Source: Acidicapsa dinghuensis (GTDB lineage Bacteria; Acidobacteriota; Terriglobia; Terriglobales; Acidobacteriaceae). Taken from it: a stretch of DNA of 64,000 nt. Position numbers and translations under genes: made by a program. Shown here in pieces: positions 54,309-63,952 of this stretch. The stretch is taken from the NCBI RefSeq assembly GCF_025685685.1, contig NZ_JAGSYH010000005.1:62001-126000 (forward strand), in the 5' to 3' direction. Under the pieces are notes generated by a model. That model worked only from the letters and a program-made list of their open reading frames with translations, ran no database searches and was not told the DNA's origin. The stretch's first letter is position 1; the number at the start of each line of letters is the position of its first letter.

Positions 54309-55562
54309 ATGGCTGACGATCCGCAGGACACTTCTCTTCCCTTCTCTGAACGACCTACTGTTTCTCTTCCTGATAAGCCCGATCTGCGCCATTTGAAAGA
54401 TGAGGCGCGGGATCTGCTGCGAACCGGCGCGGTTGCGGCGCGGGCTGAGGCGCTGTTTCTTGTGGCGCGACGGTACGGATTTGCTAGCTGGCCGAAGCTG
54501 AAGGCTCATGTGGAATCTCTGACCGAGGTGGGTGAGCTAAAGCAGGCGATTGATACGAACGATCTTGAGCGCGTGAAGGCGATGATGCGGCGGAATCCCG
54601 CACTGCATCGGGCTCCGCTGGGGTATGGAAAGAGCGGGCCGCTGACTTGGGTGGCAGAGTGCCGGGTGCCGTGGGAGCCGCCCACCCCGGTGCGGCTGGA
54701 GATGGCCCGATGGATGCTTGAGAACGGATCGGATGTGCACCAGGGCGGGGACGGTCCGCTGATGAGGGCGGCGCTTCGAGGCGATCGCGTGCCGATGATG
54801 GAGCTGCTGGTGGAGCATGGCGCGGATGTGAATGCGGAGTGGGATGGATATTTTCCGATCATCTTTGCGCCCTGCGAGTCGGTGCAGCCGGTAGCGATTC
54901 GATGGCTACTGGAGCATGGGGCTAATCCGAACTGTGCGAGACCGGGAAGGAAATATCCGACAAACGCGCTGGATTATGTGATCGGGACGTATTCGCGGAG
55001 TGAGGAGCTGGCGGAATGCATCGATGTGCTGCTGGCGGCGGGTGCGGAGACTCGGCATGACAATCCGGCGTTGATGGCGCTGCTGCGGAATCGTCTGGAC
55101 GAGCTGTCGGGGATGATTGATCTGGAACCGGACTTGGTGCGATGGCGGTTTGATGATCTGGATTTTGGCGCGACTGGCGGGAGGACGCTCACGATGCGTG
55201 GAGCGACGCTGCTGCATGTGGCGGCGGAGTATGGAAATGTCGAGGCGGCACGGCTATTGCTGGATCGAGGAGCGGATGTGAATGTGCGCGCAGATGTGGA
55301 CGAGAACGGCGTGGGCGGCCAGACGCCGTTGTTTCATGCGGTGACGCAGTTCTGGAATCATGGGCTGCCGGTGGCGCGGTTGCTTGTGGAGCGGGGTGCG
55401 GATGTAAATCTTCGCGTGAAAGTGCCGGGGCATTATGAAGCTCCGGGTGAAGTGATGGAGTGTACGGCGCTGGGGTATGCGATGCGGTTTCCTGGTGAGC
55501 ATCCGGGGCAGACGGAGAACCGGTGCATTGCGCTGCTGCGGGAGGCTGGAGCAGTGGAATAA
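54309..55562 (+). CDS. Ankyrin-repeat protein
   Basis: 417 aa. ATG 54309 follows AAGGAGG. An N-terminal region of about 75 residues (PDLRHLKDEARDLLR, RYGFASWPKLKAHVE) precedes ankyrin repeats: examples are MMELLVEHGADVNAEWDGY, IRWLLEHGANPNCA, TLLHVAAEYGNVEAARLLLD and VARLLVERGADVNLRV. About eight repeats, some degenerate, can be counted. Such repeats bind other proteins. No signal peptide is visible. The opening motif with SWPKLKAHVE is shared, as I remember, by many ankyrin proteins of Acidobacteria and Bacteroidetes. Codons end often in G, unlike the genes left of 46 kb. Confidence 0.9.
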   Translation: MADDPQDTSLPFSERPTVSLPDKPDLRHLKDEARDLLRTGAVAARAEALFLVARRYGFASWPKLKAHVESLTEVGELKQAIDTNDLERVKAMMRRNPALHRAPLGYGKSGPLTWVAECRVPWEPPTPVRLEMARWMLENGSDVHQGGDGPLMRAALRGDRVPMMELLVEHGADVNAEWDGYFPIIFAPCESVQPVAIRWLLEHGANPNCARPGRKYPTNALDYVIGTYSRSEELAECIDVLLAAGAETRHDNPALMALLRNRLDELSGMIDLEPDLVRWRFDDLDFGATGGRTLTMRGATLLHVAAEYGNVEAARLLLDRGADVNVRADVDENGVGGQTPLFHAVTQFWNHGLPVARLLVERGADVNLRVKVPGHYEAPGEVMECTALGYAMRFPGEHPGQTENRCIALLREAGAVE

Positions 55563-55609
55563 GGCTGGCTGGTGTGGCGCGGTGGAGGGAGGTCGGATAA
55601 GCTGCGTAG

Positions 55610-56908
55610 GTGGCGACTCCCGCGGACATAAACAGGCACGAAGAGGTTGCGCCGGACAAAGCGAGCAGCGCTGCGCTGACGGCGCTTTGTCTGTTGCTGG
55701 CGCTGAATCTGCTGAATTTTATCGACCGGTATATTTTGCCGGGGACGCAGCCGCTGATCCAGGCGGAGTTCAAGGTTTCAGACCAGGCGATGGGGGCGCT
55801 GACGACGGCGCTCTTTATCACCTACATGTGCACGGCCCCGCTGACGGGCTGGCTGGGAGACCGGTTCCGGCGGAAACCGTTGATTGTCGTGGGAGCTGTG
55901 CTGTGGAGCCTGGCGACTCTGTTTACCTACTTTGTGCACGACTACTGGACGCTGTATTTTCGGCATGCGCTGGTGGGGGTGGGTGAGGCGACGTTTACGA
56001 TTTTTGCGCCGGCGGTGATTTCTGATTATTTTCCGGCACGGGACCGGAATCGGGTTCTGTCGATTTTTTATCTGGCGATTCCGGTGGGGGCGGCGCTGGG
56101 ATATCTGATTGGCGGGCAGTTGGGCGAGCGGTATGGCTGGCGGACGCCGTTTTTTGTGGGGGCGATTCCGGGGCTGCTGGTGGCGGCGGCTTACTGGATC
56201 TGGGCGAAGGAGCCGGTGCGGGGTGGGGCAGAAGGACATGCGAGTGAGGTGAAGCCTTCGCGTGAGGAGATGTGGCGAAACTCTGCGGGGCTGTTCAGGA
56301 ACGCTGGGTTTCTATGCGCGACGCTGGGCATGGCGATGCTGGTGTTTGCGATGGGTGGGATTTCGACGTGGATGCCGACGTTTCTGCACCGGTTTGCGGG
56401 GATGGGAGTGGGTAAGGCGGGGACGGTTCTTGGGGCGATTACGGTGGCCGATGGCCTGCTGGGCACCGCCATTGGTGGATGGGTGGCACAGATGTGGTTG
56501 AAGCGCGATCATCGGGCGCTTTACCTGGTGTCGGCTTGGAGCATGATTTTGACGTTGCCGCTGGCGGCGCTGGTGTTTTTCGGTCCCGCGAAGTGGTCGG
56601 TGGCGGCGCTGGCGGGGGCGGAGTTTTTTCTGTTTCTGAATACCGGGCCGCTGAATGCGGCGATTGTGAACTCGGTGGGGGCAGAGGTGCGGTCGACGGC
56701 GATTGCGGTGAATCTGTTTCTGATTCACATGCTGGGGGATACGTTTTCGCCGCAGATTATTGGGGCTATTTCGGGGTGGGCGACTAAGAATGGCGGGCTG
56801 AGGACGGGGTTGGGGTTGACCCTGGTGACGATGGTGGTTTCGGCGGTATTGTTGTTTGCGGGGGCGCGGTTTGCGCCGCGGCTGGAAGCCGAACAGAAGC
56901 CCTTATAA
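55610..56908 (+). CDS. MFS transporter, Spinster-like
   Basis: 432 aa, 12 hydrophobic helices. GTG start. Helix 1 ends in LNLLNFIDRYILPGTQPLIQ, the conserved NFxDRxxL of Spinster-type carriers; the loop 2-3 motif GWLGDRFRRKPLIV is the MFS signature; ARHALVGVGEATFTIFAP is typical of helix 4-5. Spinster proteins move lysolipids or sphingosine phosphate in animals, while bacterial members are mostly uncharacterised. It probably transports an organic acid or lipid by proton coupling. The region before the start has GGAGG about 30 bp away and a weaker site nearer. The plus strand has many more G than C. Confidence 0.92.
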   Translation: MATPADINRHEEVAPDKASSAALTALCLLLALNLLNFIDRYILPGTQPLIQAEFKVSDQAMGALTTALFITYMCTAPLTGWLGDRFRRKPLIVVGAVLWSLATLFTYFVHDYWTLYFRHALVGVGEATFTIFAPAVISDYFPARDRNRVLSIFYLAIPVGAALGYLIGGQLGERYGWRTPFFVGAIPGLLVAAAYWIWAKEPVRGGAEGHASEVKPSREEMWRNSAGLFRNAGFLCATLGMAMLVFAMGGISTWMPTFLHRFAGMGVGKAGTVLGAITVADGLLGTAIGGWVAQMWLKRDHRALYLVSAWSMILTLPLAALVFFGPAKWSVAALAGAEFFLFLNTGPLNAAIVNSVGAEVRSTAIAVNLFLIHMLGDTFSPQIIGAISGWATKNGGLRTGLGLTLVTMVVSAVLLFAGARFAPRLEAEQKPL

Positions 56909-56924
56909 GAGAGTATGACCGACA

Positions 56925-57533
56925 TTACCTAGCCCATTGCGATATGAAGTTCTGAAACTCCACAGAAGGCCGCACGTGATGTTCATCAACGTAGTGCCGA
57001 AAGCCAGAAGGCCAGACCCATTCCATAAATTGATATTCCATGTCTCCATTTCTGCAACCGCAAATACGGCAACTGGAATACCCTCGGTAGGCAATCCTTT
57101 TCGCTGTCTGCTCAACGTGATCGAGCGACGCAAGAAAGACTTCCCTGCCTGTCCATCCAGAATCCGGAACCGGCCAATCAGGATTACCGACCCTTCCTTG
57201 GCTTGTGGTATCTGCTGTTCTCCAAAATCCCTCAAAAAGGGGTTTAGAAGCTTCAAAAGCTCCAGATTCACCTGTCACGGCGGGGACATAGATTCGCCAG
57301 ATGCCATCGAGCAAAACTGCGGCGAACCGTCTTCGTCCCATAGAAATACTGGTTTCATATGTTTTGACATGGCAGCGAAGAGCTGGATTTCGCGGATCGG
57401 ACATCACAATCGGGAGTTCACTCAGTGGAAACCAATGCGTGGCCCATGGGTTCCATTCACCAATGAATTGAGCCCGCATCTCTTCGCGGATCGATGCTTG
57501 AGGTAATTCGCCCAGTAGACGCCATGCAGGCAC
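56925..57533 (-). CDS. Unknown protein with CxxC and His-rich C-terminal motif
   Basis: 202 aa from GTG 57533, selected because GGGAGGGG precedes it; a TTG start six codons upstream lacks a ribosome site. No signal or membrane helix. The C-terminal part has YSSCRICGCRNGDMEY, then WVWPSGFRHYVDEHHVRP, giving CxxC, a third Cys and three His that could bind zinc. The middle is ordinary (VLLDGIWRIYVPAVTGE). I remember similar CRICGxxNG...HYVxxHxVRP tails in unrelated soil bacteria, annotated only as hypothetical. It converges with the MFS gene, stops 16 bp apart. Confidence 0.6.
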   Translation of the reverse strand: MPAWRLLGELPQASIREEMRAQFIGEWNPWATHWFPLSELPIVMSDPRNPALRCHVKTYETSISMGRRRFAAVLLDGIWRIYVPAVTGESGAFEASKPLFEGFWRTADTTSQGRVGNPDWPVPDSGWTGREVFLASLDHVEQTAKRIAYRGYSSCRICGCRNGDMEYQFMEWVWPSGFRHYVDEHHVRPSVEFQNFISQWAR

Positions 57534-57648
57534 GTGCTTATCCCCTCCCAATAGTTATCTTAGTGCCAAAATTGGATGGGCTGAGGATTCAACGAAGAAC
57601 GAAACCATGGAAAAGACCGTTCGATGAATCACAAAAAAGCGGGCCTCA

Positions 57649-57705
57649 GGGTCTAAAGACCCGGCCTAATTTTTATGGGCTTAATGCCTGGGCTGAAGCC
57701 CAGGC
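57649..57705. repeat. Two adjacent palindromes, probable dispersed intergenic repeat
   Basis: GGGTCT/AGACCC (57649-57662, two-base loop) and GCCTGGGCT/AGCCCAGGC (57686-57705, two-base loop) lie 24 bases apart, each perfect. The wording GGGCTGAAGCCC is very common between genes of Terriglobia, as I recall. Near 57640-57712 nothing looks coding. Confidence 0.5.
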
Positions 57706-57738
57706 CTACCACACTTCGCACAGAGCCAGAAGCACGAA

Positions 57739-57924
57739 TTACGAGACGCGGGCGGCTTCGGTGGTGGGCTTTACTGTGCTGACGGGGGTGGGGTTGCTCT
57801 GCCGACTGTGCCAGTGCATGAGTGCGAAACCGGCGCGAACGATGGCATAGGCTGCCCATACGCCGAAACCCATGGAAGCCAGCGCGGCGCAGATCAACAT
57901 CACGAGATTGAAGAAATCCTGCAT
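57739..57924 (-). CDS. Small single-helix membrane protein
   Basis: 61 aa. Start MQDFFNLVMLI follows GGAG. One helix covers about residues 6-33 (VMLICAALASMGFGVWAAYAIVRAGFAL), then a short basic stretch (MHWHSRQS) and a Thr/Pro rich tail. No family recognised. Length and a sensible start support a real gene, but a chance frame is not excluded. The 270 bp between it and uvrA contain the uvrA promoter and nothing else clear. Confidence 0.45.
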   Translation of the reverse strand: MQDFFNLVMLICAALASMGFGVWAAYAIVRAGFALMHWHSRQSNPTPVSTVKPTTEAARVS

Positions 57925-58061
57925 ACAACTCCAACAGCGTACTGCATTGCCTTAACTGCTCGAAGAACTTGGATGCACTTTGAGCGGCTAACGGCAACAG
58001 GACAGACTACTTGGGGGATTTGCTGTCCTCGACAAGGATTGTCTCACCAGAATCGGTTTCG

Positions 58062-58090
58062 TTGACCCTGTGGGTGTTGGCAAATAGAAT
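58062..58090 (+). promoter_or_regulatory. Sigma-70 promoter of uvrA
   Basis: TTGACC (58062-58067), a 17-base spacer and TAGAAT (58085-58090) make the best promoter in the window. The predicted message would carry a leader of about 100 bases before uvrA. I see no LexA-type palindrome that I can name. Confidence 0.6.
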
Positions 58091-58195
58091 ACCTCTAGAG
58101 GGTCAGTTCCATTGTAAGAGAGCGATTCCGGTTGGTTGAGACGCCGTATCGCTCCTGGAATATTACCCGCCCACCCTTTCTGATCCGCTCAAAAC

Positions 58196-61180
58196 ATGAC
58201 GATTTCCCACATTTCGGTGCGCGGGGCGCGGCAGCATAACCTGCGCGATATCAGCGTGCGCATTCCACGGAATACGCTGACGGTTGTGACTGGCCTTTCG
58301 GGCTCGGGCAAGAGTTCGCTGGCCTTTGACACCATCTATGCCGAGGGACAGCGGCGGTATGTTGAGACGCTGTCGGCGTACGCGCGACAGTTTCTGGATC
58401 AGATTGAACGGCCAGATGTGGACTCCATCGAGGGACTGAGCCCGGCGATCTCGATTGAGCAGAAGACGACGAGCCGTTCACCGCGATCGACGGTGGGAAC
58501 CATCACCGAGATCTATGACTATCTGCGGTTGCTGTATGCGTCTGTCGGAACGCCGCACTGCCCGAACTGCGGCAAGGCGATTTCGCGTCAGACGGCGGAG
58601 CAGATTGTGCAGCGCATTCTGCAACTCGGTGACGGGCAGCGCGTGGTGATCATGGCGCCGGTGGTGCGGGGGCGCAAGGGCGAGTTTCGCGAGTTGCTGG
58701 ATCAACTGGAGCAGCAGGGATTTCGCGCGCGGATTGATGGCGAGTTACGTGAACTGACGGAAGACATTGCATTGGACCGGCGGAAGAACCATACGATTGA
58801 GGCGGTGGTGGACCGAATCATTCTGAAGGCCGGTGTGGAGAAACGGCTTGAAACTGCGGTGGCCAAAGCACTGCAGATGGCGAATGGGCTGGTGCTGGTC
58901 TCTTCGTCGACTTCGGCTGCGGCGGAGAAGGATGAGCAGCTTTTTTCTTCGTCGATGGCGTGCCCTGATTGCGGACTGGATGTGCCGAAGCTGGAACCGA
59001 GGAGTTTTAGCTTCAACTCGGCGTATGGGGCCTGTCCGGAGTGTCATGGGCTGGGGTCGTTGTACGATTTCGACCCCGCGAAGGTAATTACGGACTGGTC
59101 GAAGCCACTGCTGGATGGGGGACTGGGGCCGGGATCGGCGTCGCAGTATCTTCTGAAGCTGATTCACGTAGCGGCGCAACGGTATGGCATCGATCTGAAG
59201 CTGCCGTTTGAGCAGTTGCCGAACAAGCATCAGCACATACTGGTCTATGGGCCGCCGAAGGGCGAGGGACCTCGGACGGGATTTCACGGGATTCTGGCGT
59301 ATCTGCGCGATGGCATCGAAGAGGCCAAGAGCGAGGGCTATCGCGAATACATGATGCAGTTCATGTCTGCGTCGGTGTGCCCGGTGTGCCGTGGTAAGCG
59401 GCTGAGGCCCGAATCGCTGGCGGTGAAGGTTGGCGGGTTGTCGATCAGTGACTTTACGGCGCTGTCGTTGAATAAGTCGCTGGATGCGGCGCGGGGACTC
59501 ACGTTTACGGAGCGCGAGGCGCTGATTGCGGAGCGGATTCGCAAGGAAGTGGTCGAGCGGCTGGAGTTTCTGGCTGAGGTGGGATTGAGCTATCTGTCGC
59601 TGGACCGGAATGCGGCGACGCTATCTGGTGGCGAGGGGCAGCGGATAAGGCTGGCGACGCAGATTGGCTCGCGGCTGCGTGGGGTGCTCTACGTGCTGGA
59701 CGAGCCATCGATCGGGCTGCATCAGCGCGACAACATGCGGCTGATTGATGCACTGACGCGGCTGCGCAACCTGGGCAATACAGTGCTGGTGGTCGAGCAC
59801 GACGAAGACACGATTCGTTCGGCGGATTATGTACTGGATCTTGGGCCGGGAGCGGGACGGCTGGGCGGTGGCGTGGTGGCGCAGGGAACGCCTGCGGAGA
59901 TCATGGCGGCTCCGGATTCACTGACGGGCAAGTACCTCTCAGGCGAGATGAGCATCATGCACCGGGCGAGGCCGCGTTCGCTGACGGGCAAGTGGATCAC
60001 GATTGCCGGCGCGCGCGAACACAATCTGCGCGATGTCACGGTGAAGTTTCCGCTGGGCGTGATGACGGTGGTGACGGGTGTGAGCGGCAGCGGCAAGAGC
60101 ACGCTGGTGAATGACATTCTGTACCGCTCGCTGGCGAATGAGTTGTATGGGTCGCGTGAGGAGCCGGGCAATCACGATACGCTCACTGGTGCGGAGCAGA
60201 TCGACAAGGTGATTCGCATTGATCAGTCGCCGATTGGAAGAACGCCAAGGTCGAATCCGGCGACGTATACGCAGTTGTTTTCTCCGCTGCGGGACCTGTT
60301 TGCGATGATGCCTGAGTCCAGGGAACGGGGATACAAGGCCGGGCGGTTCAGCTTTAACGTTGCGGGCGGGCGCTGCGAGGCTTGCGAGGGCGATGGGCAG
60401 CGGCGGATTGAGATGAATTTCCTGCCCGATGTCTACGTGCAATGCGAGGTTTGCAACGGCAAGCGATATAACCAGGAGACGCTGGCGGTCAAGTTCAAAG
60501 GCTACTCGATTGCAGATGTGCTGGACCTGACGATAGAGGATGCGCTGACGGTGCTCGAAGATGTGCCGCAGTTGAAGCAGAAGTTGCAGACGCTGGTGGA
60601 TGTGGGGCTGGGCTATGTTCATCTCGGACAGAGCGCTACGACTCTGTCTGGCGGCGAGGCGCAGCGGATGAAGCTGGCGCGCGAACTGTCAAAGCGGCAG
60701 ACGGGCCGGACGCTGTATCTGCTGGATGAGCCGACGACGGGGTTGCACTTTGATGATGTGCGGAAACTGCTCGAAGTGCTGCACCGGTTGACGGATCTTG
60801 GCAATTCGGTTGTGATAATCGAACATAATCTCGACGTAATTCGTAATGCAGATTGGCTGATCGACATGGGGCCGGAGGGTGGCGAGGACGGCGGACGCGT
60901 GATAGCGGAAGGGCGTCCGAAGCAGGTGGCCGCGGTGGCTGGGTCGCATACCGGGGAGTTTCTGGCGAAGTATTTTGCGGAGCATGGCGCGCCGGCCGAT
61001 CCGATGCCGGAGATACTGGAGGTTGCTGCCGTGGAAAGCAACTCCGGCGGAAACGCGGAAGAAAAACCCGCGTCCAACAAGGGTACGAAAGCCAGGGGTA
61101 CGAAGGCGGCGAAGAAGACGAGCGGCAGTAAAACGGCTAAGGCCAAGACGGCGCGAAGGGCGAGGACAAACGAGGCATGA
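58196..61180 (+). CDS. uvrA: Excinuclease ABC subunit A with basic C-terminal tail
   Basis: 994 aa. The two ATPase halves are clear: Walker [15 protein letters not shown] near residue 35 and [13 protein letters not shown] near 625; signatures [16 protein letters not shown] and [16 protein letters not shown]; Walker [16 protein letters not shown] and [15 protein letters not shown]. Zinc cysteines occur as [15 protein letters not shown] with [24 protein letters not shown] and [10 protein letters not shown]. UvrA finds bulky DNA lesions and loads UvrB. Typical UvrA ends near 940-950; the last 45 residues here are rich in Lys, Thr and Ala ([20 protein letters not shown]), like histone-type DNA-binding tails. 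The next gene overlaps the stop by 4 bp. Confidence 0.97.
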   Translation: MTISHISVRGARQHNLRDISVRIPRNTLTVVTGLSGSGKSSLAFDTIYAEGQRRYVETLSAYARQFLDQIERPDVDSIEGLSPAISIEQKTTSRSPRSTVGTITEIYDYLRLLYASVGTPHCPNCGKAISRQTAEQIVQRILQLGDGQRVVIMAPVVRGRKGEFRELLDQLEQQGFRARIDGELRELTEDIALDRRKNHTIEAVVDRIILKAGVEKRLETAVAKALQMANGLVLVSSSTSAAAEKDEQLFSSSMACPDCGLDVPKLEPRSFSFNSAYGACPECHGLGSLYDFDPAKVITDWSKPLLDGGLGPGSASQYLLKLIHVAAQRYGIDLKLPFEQLPNKHQHILVYGPPKGEGPRTGFHGILAYLRDGIEEAKSEGYREYMMQFMSASVCPVCRGKRLRPESLAVKVGGLSISDFTALSLNKSLDAARGLTFTEREALIAERIRKEVVERLEFLAEVGLSYLSLDRNAATLSGGEGQRIRLATQIGSRLRGVLYVLDEPSIGLHQRDNMRLIDALTRLRNLGNTVLVVEHDEDTIRSADYVLDLGPGAGRLGGGVVAQGTPAEIMAAPDSLTGKYLSGEMSIMHRARPRSLTGKWITIAGAREHNLRDVTVKFPLGVMTVVTGVSGSGKSTLVNDILYRSLANELYGSREEPGNHDTLTGAEQIDKVIRIDQSPIGRTPRSNPATYTQLFSPLRDLFAMMPESRERGYKAGRFSFNVAGGRCEACEGDGQRRIEMNFLPDVYVQCEVCNGKRYNQETLAVKFKGYSIADVLDLTIEDALTVLEDVPQLKQKLQTLVDVGLGYVHLGQSATTLSGGEAQRMKLARELSKRQTGRTLYLLDEPTTGLHFDDVRKLLEVLHRLTDLGNSVVIIEHNLDVIRNADWLIDMGPEGGEDGGRVIAEGRPKQVAAVAGSHTGEFLAKYFAEHGAPADPMPEILEVAAVESNSGGNAEEKPASNKGTKARGTKAAKKTSGSKTAKAKTARRARTNEA

Positions 61181-62313
61181 GCGAAGATCCCAGGTTGGAA
61201 GGTGAGACCGCCGAGGGAGCGGACCAGAGAGCCGAGGGTCGACTCGTGCACCAGGGTGCGGAGCCGGACGCAGCGAAGCATGAGGCGGAAACAGACTCAG
61301 CATTGCCGGAGCGGCCATCCGCGGAAGTGACGCCTGTACCGGAGATGTCGGAGCCGGTTGTTCTGTATTCCGAGATGCCGGAATCGGTTGCACCCCAGCC
61401 TCAGTCCGGGCCTCCGGTGTTTTATTCCAATGGCAATGGATTCGATGGGCCTTTACTGGTGAGCGCCCCGCCCGAGCCGCTGCCTGTGGTGCAGACACGC
61501 GCGCCCAATGTGCTGGACGCGACGCTCTTTCTCATTCTGCTGATTGCCGGGGCAGTGGTGAGCTCGGCGCTACTGGGCGCGGCGCTCTATTTTCACTGGC
61601 TGGATAAATTGTTCGGTGTGCACGGCCTGGACGCCGCGGCGAAGAGCACGCCAGTAGAGCTAGGGCTGGAGCTGGTGATTTATCTCATCGGAATCGGGAT
61701 CGCTGTGCCGCTGTTCCGGATGATCTGGCATAAGTCATTCTTCTCAGGTGTGCACTGGCATGGGGCAACGGCGGCCCGGCTGCGCTATCTGTTGTTTGGC
61801 GTGGCGGTGATCTGCAATCTGCTGGCGATCGTGGGCAATTGGCTGCTTCCCTTCCCGCAGCATGCGCCGATTGACAAGCTGTTCGGCACGACTACCGACG
61901 CGTGGATACTGGCTTGTTTTGGCGTGCTGATTGCTCCCTTCTTTGAGGAGTTGATCTTTCGCGGATTTCTGCTGCCTGCGATTGCGACGGCCTGGGACTG
62001 GATGAACGAGAAGATGACGCACGAGTTGCCGAGACCGCTGGATGCGGCTGGGAATCCAGTGTGGAGTGTGGGTGCGATGGTGTTTGCAGCGCTGCTGGTC
62101 AGCGCTCCGTTTGCTGCAATGCACGCGCCGCAGGTGGGCAATGCATGGGGGCCGGTGATGCTGCTCTACTGCATCAGCCTGATCCTGTGTGCGGTACGGC
62201 TGAAGACGCGGTCGCTGGCGGCTAGCACTCTGGTGCATGCTTCGTATAACTTTCTGCTGTTTGCGGTGATGTTTGCGGAGACCGGCGGGTTCCGGCATCT
62301 GGATAAGCTGTAG
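61177..62313 (+). CDS. CPBP-family intramembrane metalloprotease
   Basis: 378 aa with about six to eight hydrophobic segments after a polar N-terminus (about 1-105) rich in Pro, Glu and Val ([20 protein letters not shown]). The CAAX/Abi motif 1 is [13 protein letters not shown], with Glu257, Glu258 and Arg262. Motif 2 has His in [12 protein letters not shown], and motif 3 is [11 protein letters not shown]. Such proteins cut membrane-bound or prenylated peptides or protect against bacteriocins. Its ATG overlaps uvrA by 4 bp, which suggests coupled translation although the functions seem unrelated. The long polar N-terminus is unusual for the family. Confidence 0.9.
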   Translation: MSEDPRLEGETAEGADQRAEGRLVHQGAEPDAAKHEAETDSALPERPSAEVTPVPEMSEPVVLYSEMPESVAPQPQSGPPVFYSNGNGFDGPLLVSAPPEPLPVVQTRAPNVLDATLFLILLIAGAVVSSALLGAALYFHWLDKLFGVHGLDAAAKSTPVELGLELVIYLIGIGIAVPLFRMIWHKSFFSGVHWHGATAARLRYLLFGVAVICNLLAIVGNWLLPFPQHAPIDKLFGTTTDAWILACFGVLIAPFFEELIFRGFLLPAIATAWDWMNEKMTHELPRPLDAAGNPVWSVGAMVFAALLVSAPFAAMHAPQVGNAWGPVMLLYCISLILCAVRLKTRSLAASTLVHASYNFLLFAVMFAETGGFRHLDKL

Positions 62314-62362
62314 GCTCGCGAAACATAGACATCTATTCCCGCGTGCTACTCTCGTTTCAACC

Positions 62363-63793
62363 ATGAGCCTGAATTCGCCGGCTGCTTCGACTCAATCCCA
62401 TACTGAAGTGACGCACGAGCTGCCTCGCGTGCTGGGCGGCAGCCATGCCATGGCGATTGTAGTGGGCACCATCATCGGCAGCGGCATCTTTCTGGTGCCG
62501 ACGGAGATGATGCAGGCTGTGGGGTCGTCGGGGCTCGTGTACCTGGCGTGGGTCGTGGGTGGACTGCTCTCGCTGTTCGGCGCAATGACGTATGCCGAGC
62601 TGGGCTCGATGATGCCCTACGCCGGTGGCGAGTATGTCTACCTGCGCGGGGCATATGGCGACCGCACAGGCTTTCTCTACATGTGGACATGGTTTGCGGT
62701 GGCGAAGCCGGCGTCGATTGCTTCGGTGACCAGCGGCCTGGCGCGGACGCTGGGGATCTTTGCGGTCTTTCACTGGCTGGATATGGTCGCGTTTGCGCTG
62801 CCGGTGCGTGTGCACGGTGAGCTGCTGCCGGTGATGTGGTCGCAGATCTTTGCCATCGGAATGACGTGGCTGATTACTGGGCTGAACTACCTGGGCATCA
62901 AGAAAGCCGGGGATTTTCAGGTGCTGTTTACGATGCTGAAGGCGGTGCTGATTCTTGTTGTGGTTGGGTTTTGCTTTGCGTCGAGCACGGGTTCATGGGG
63001 AAATTTTGCGACGACTCTGCCGCACGCTACTGGTGGAGTTACGGGGTTCATGATTGCGCTGATTGCGACGCTATGGGCCTACGACGGATGGAACGACCTG
63101 ACGATGGTGGCGGGCGAGGTGAAGACTCCGGAGCGGAATTTACCGTTCGCGCTGATTGGCGGGCTGTTTGTGGTGGGCGCGCTGTTTATGGCGACGAATG
63201 CGGCGATCCAGTACATACTGGCTGCACCACAGATTGCGGCTTCTCCGCGACCGGCGGTGGCGGCACTGTCAGTGGTGGCTGGACCTGCGGGGGCGGCGCT
63301 GGGGGCGGCGGGAATGGCGCTCAGCATCTTCGTAACTTTGAATGGAACAATTATGTCGGGGGCGCGCATTCCTTTTGCCGCTGCCCGCGATGGGTTGTTC
63401 TTCCCTCCGTTTGGCAAGATACATCCGCGTTTCAAAAGCCCTTCGACTTCGCTGGTGATTCAAGGGCTTTTGTCGACGGTGCTACTGATTGCGCTGGGGC
63501 GGTTTCAGCAGTTGTTTGAGCTGGCGGTATTTGCTGAGTGGCTGTTTTACATGCTGACGGCTACGACAGTGTTTGTGTATCGCAGGAAACATCCGGAAAT
63601 GACGCGGCCATATCGGGTTTGGGGGTATCCGGTGCTCCCGGCGGTGTTTGTGCTGAGTGCTGCGGTAGTGCTGTATTCGAGCTTTGTGGGGAATCTGCAG
63701 GGATCACTGATTGGGACTGGGCTGATTTTGCTGGGGCTGCCGCTGTATGAGTGGATTAAGCGGCGGTATGACAGTGCTGCAATCGCGTCGTAA
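62363..63793 (+). CDS. APC-family amino acid permease
   Basis: 476 aa from ATG 62363 (MSLNSPAASTQSH); the frame is open 90 bases further upstream without a better start. Twelve helices; helix 1 has IVVGTIIGSGIFLVP, the unwound Gly-Ser-Gly segment that binds the amino group in LeuT-fold carriers. Helix 6 shows ALIATLWAYDGWNDL, the common Y/W-D region, and helix 8 and 10 follow. It would import or exchange amino acids, near the L-type and polyamine branch. It is 49 bp after the CPBP gene, on the same strand. Codons end in G. Nothing is damaged. Confidence 0.92.
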   Translation: MSLNSPAASTQSHTEVTHELPRVLGGSHAMAIVVGTIIGSGIFLVPTEMMQAVGSSGLVYLAWVVGGLLSLFGAMTYAELGSMMPYAGGEYVYLRGAYGDRTGFLYMWTWFAVAKPASIASVTSGLARTLGIFAVFHWLDMVAFALPVRVHGELLPVMWSQIFAIGMTWLITGLNYLGIKKAGDFQVLFTMLKAVLILVVVGFCFASSTGSWGNFATTLPHATGGVTGFMIALIATLWAYDGWNDLTMVAGEVKTPERNLPFALIGGLFVVGALFMATNAAIQYILAAPQIAASPRPAVAALSVVAGPAGAALGAAGMALSIFVTLNGTIMSGARIPFAAARDGLFFPPFGKIHPRFKSPSTSLVIQGLLSTVLLIALGRFQQLFELAVFAEWLFYMLTATTVFVYRRKHPEMTRPYRVWGYPVLPAVFVLSAAVVLYSSFVGNLQGSLIGTGLILLGLPLYEWIKRRYDSAAIAS

Positions 63794-63952
63794 TGTCTCG
63801 AACACGTTTGTCCCGCCGTGAATTTTTACGGCGAATTTGTATGCACGAGCGGCGCACGAACTGATAAAGTTCGCATCGAGCGGTCGAGTCGTCTTCCCCG
63901 GCGCTCAAACAGACGATTTTGCAAAAGCACAATCCTGCAAGCGAGGCGAACA

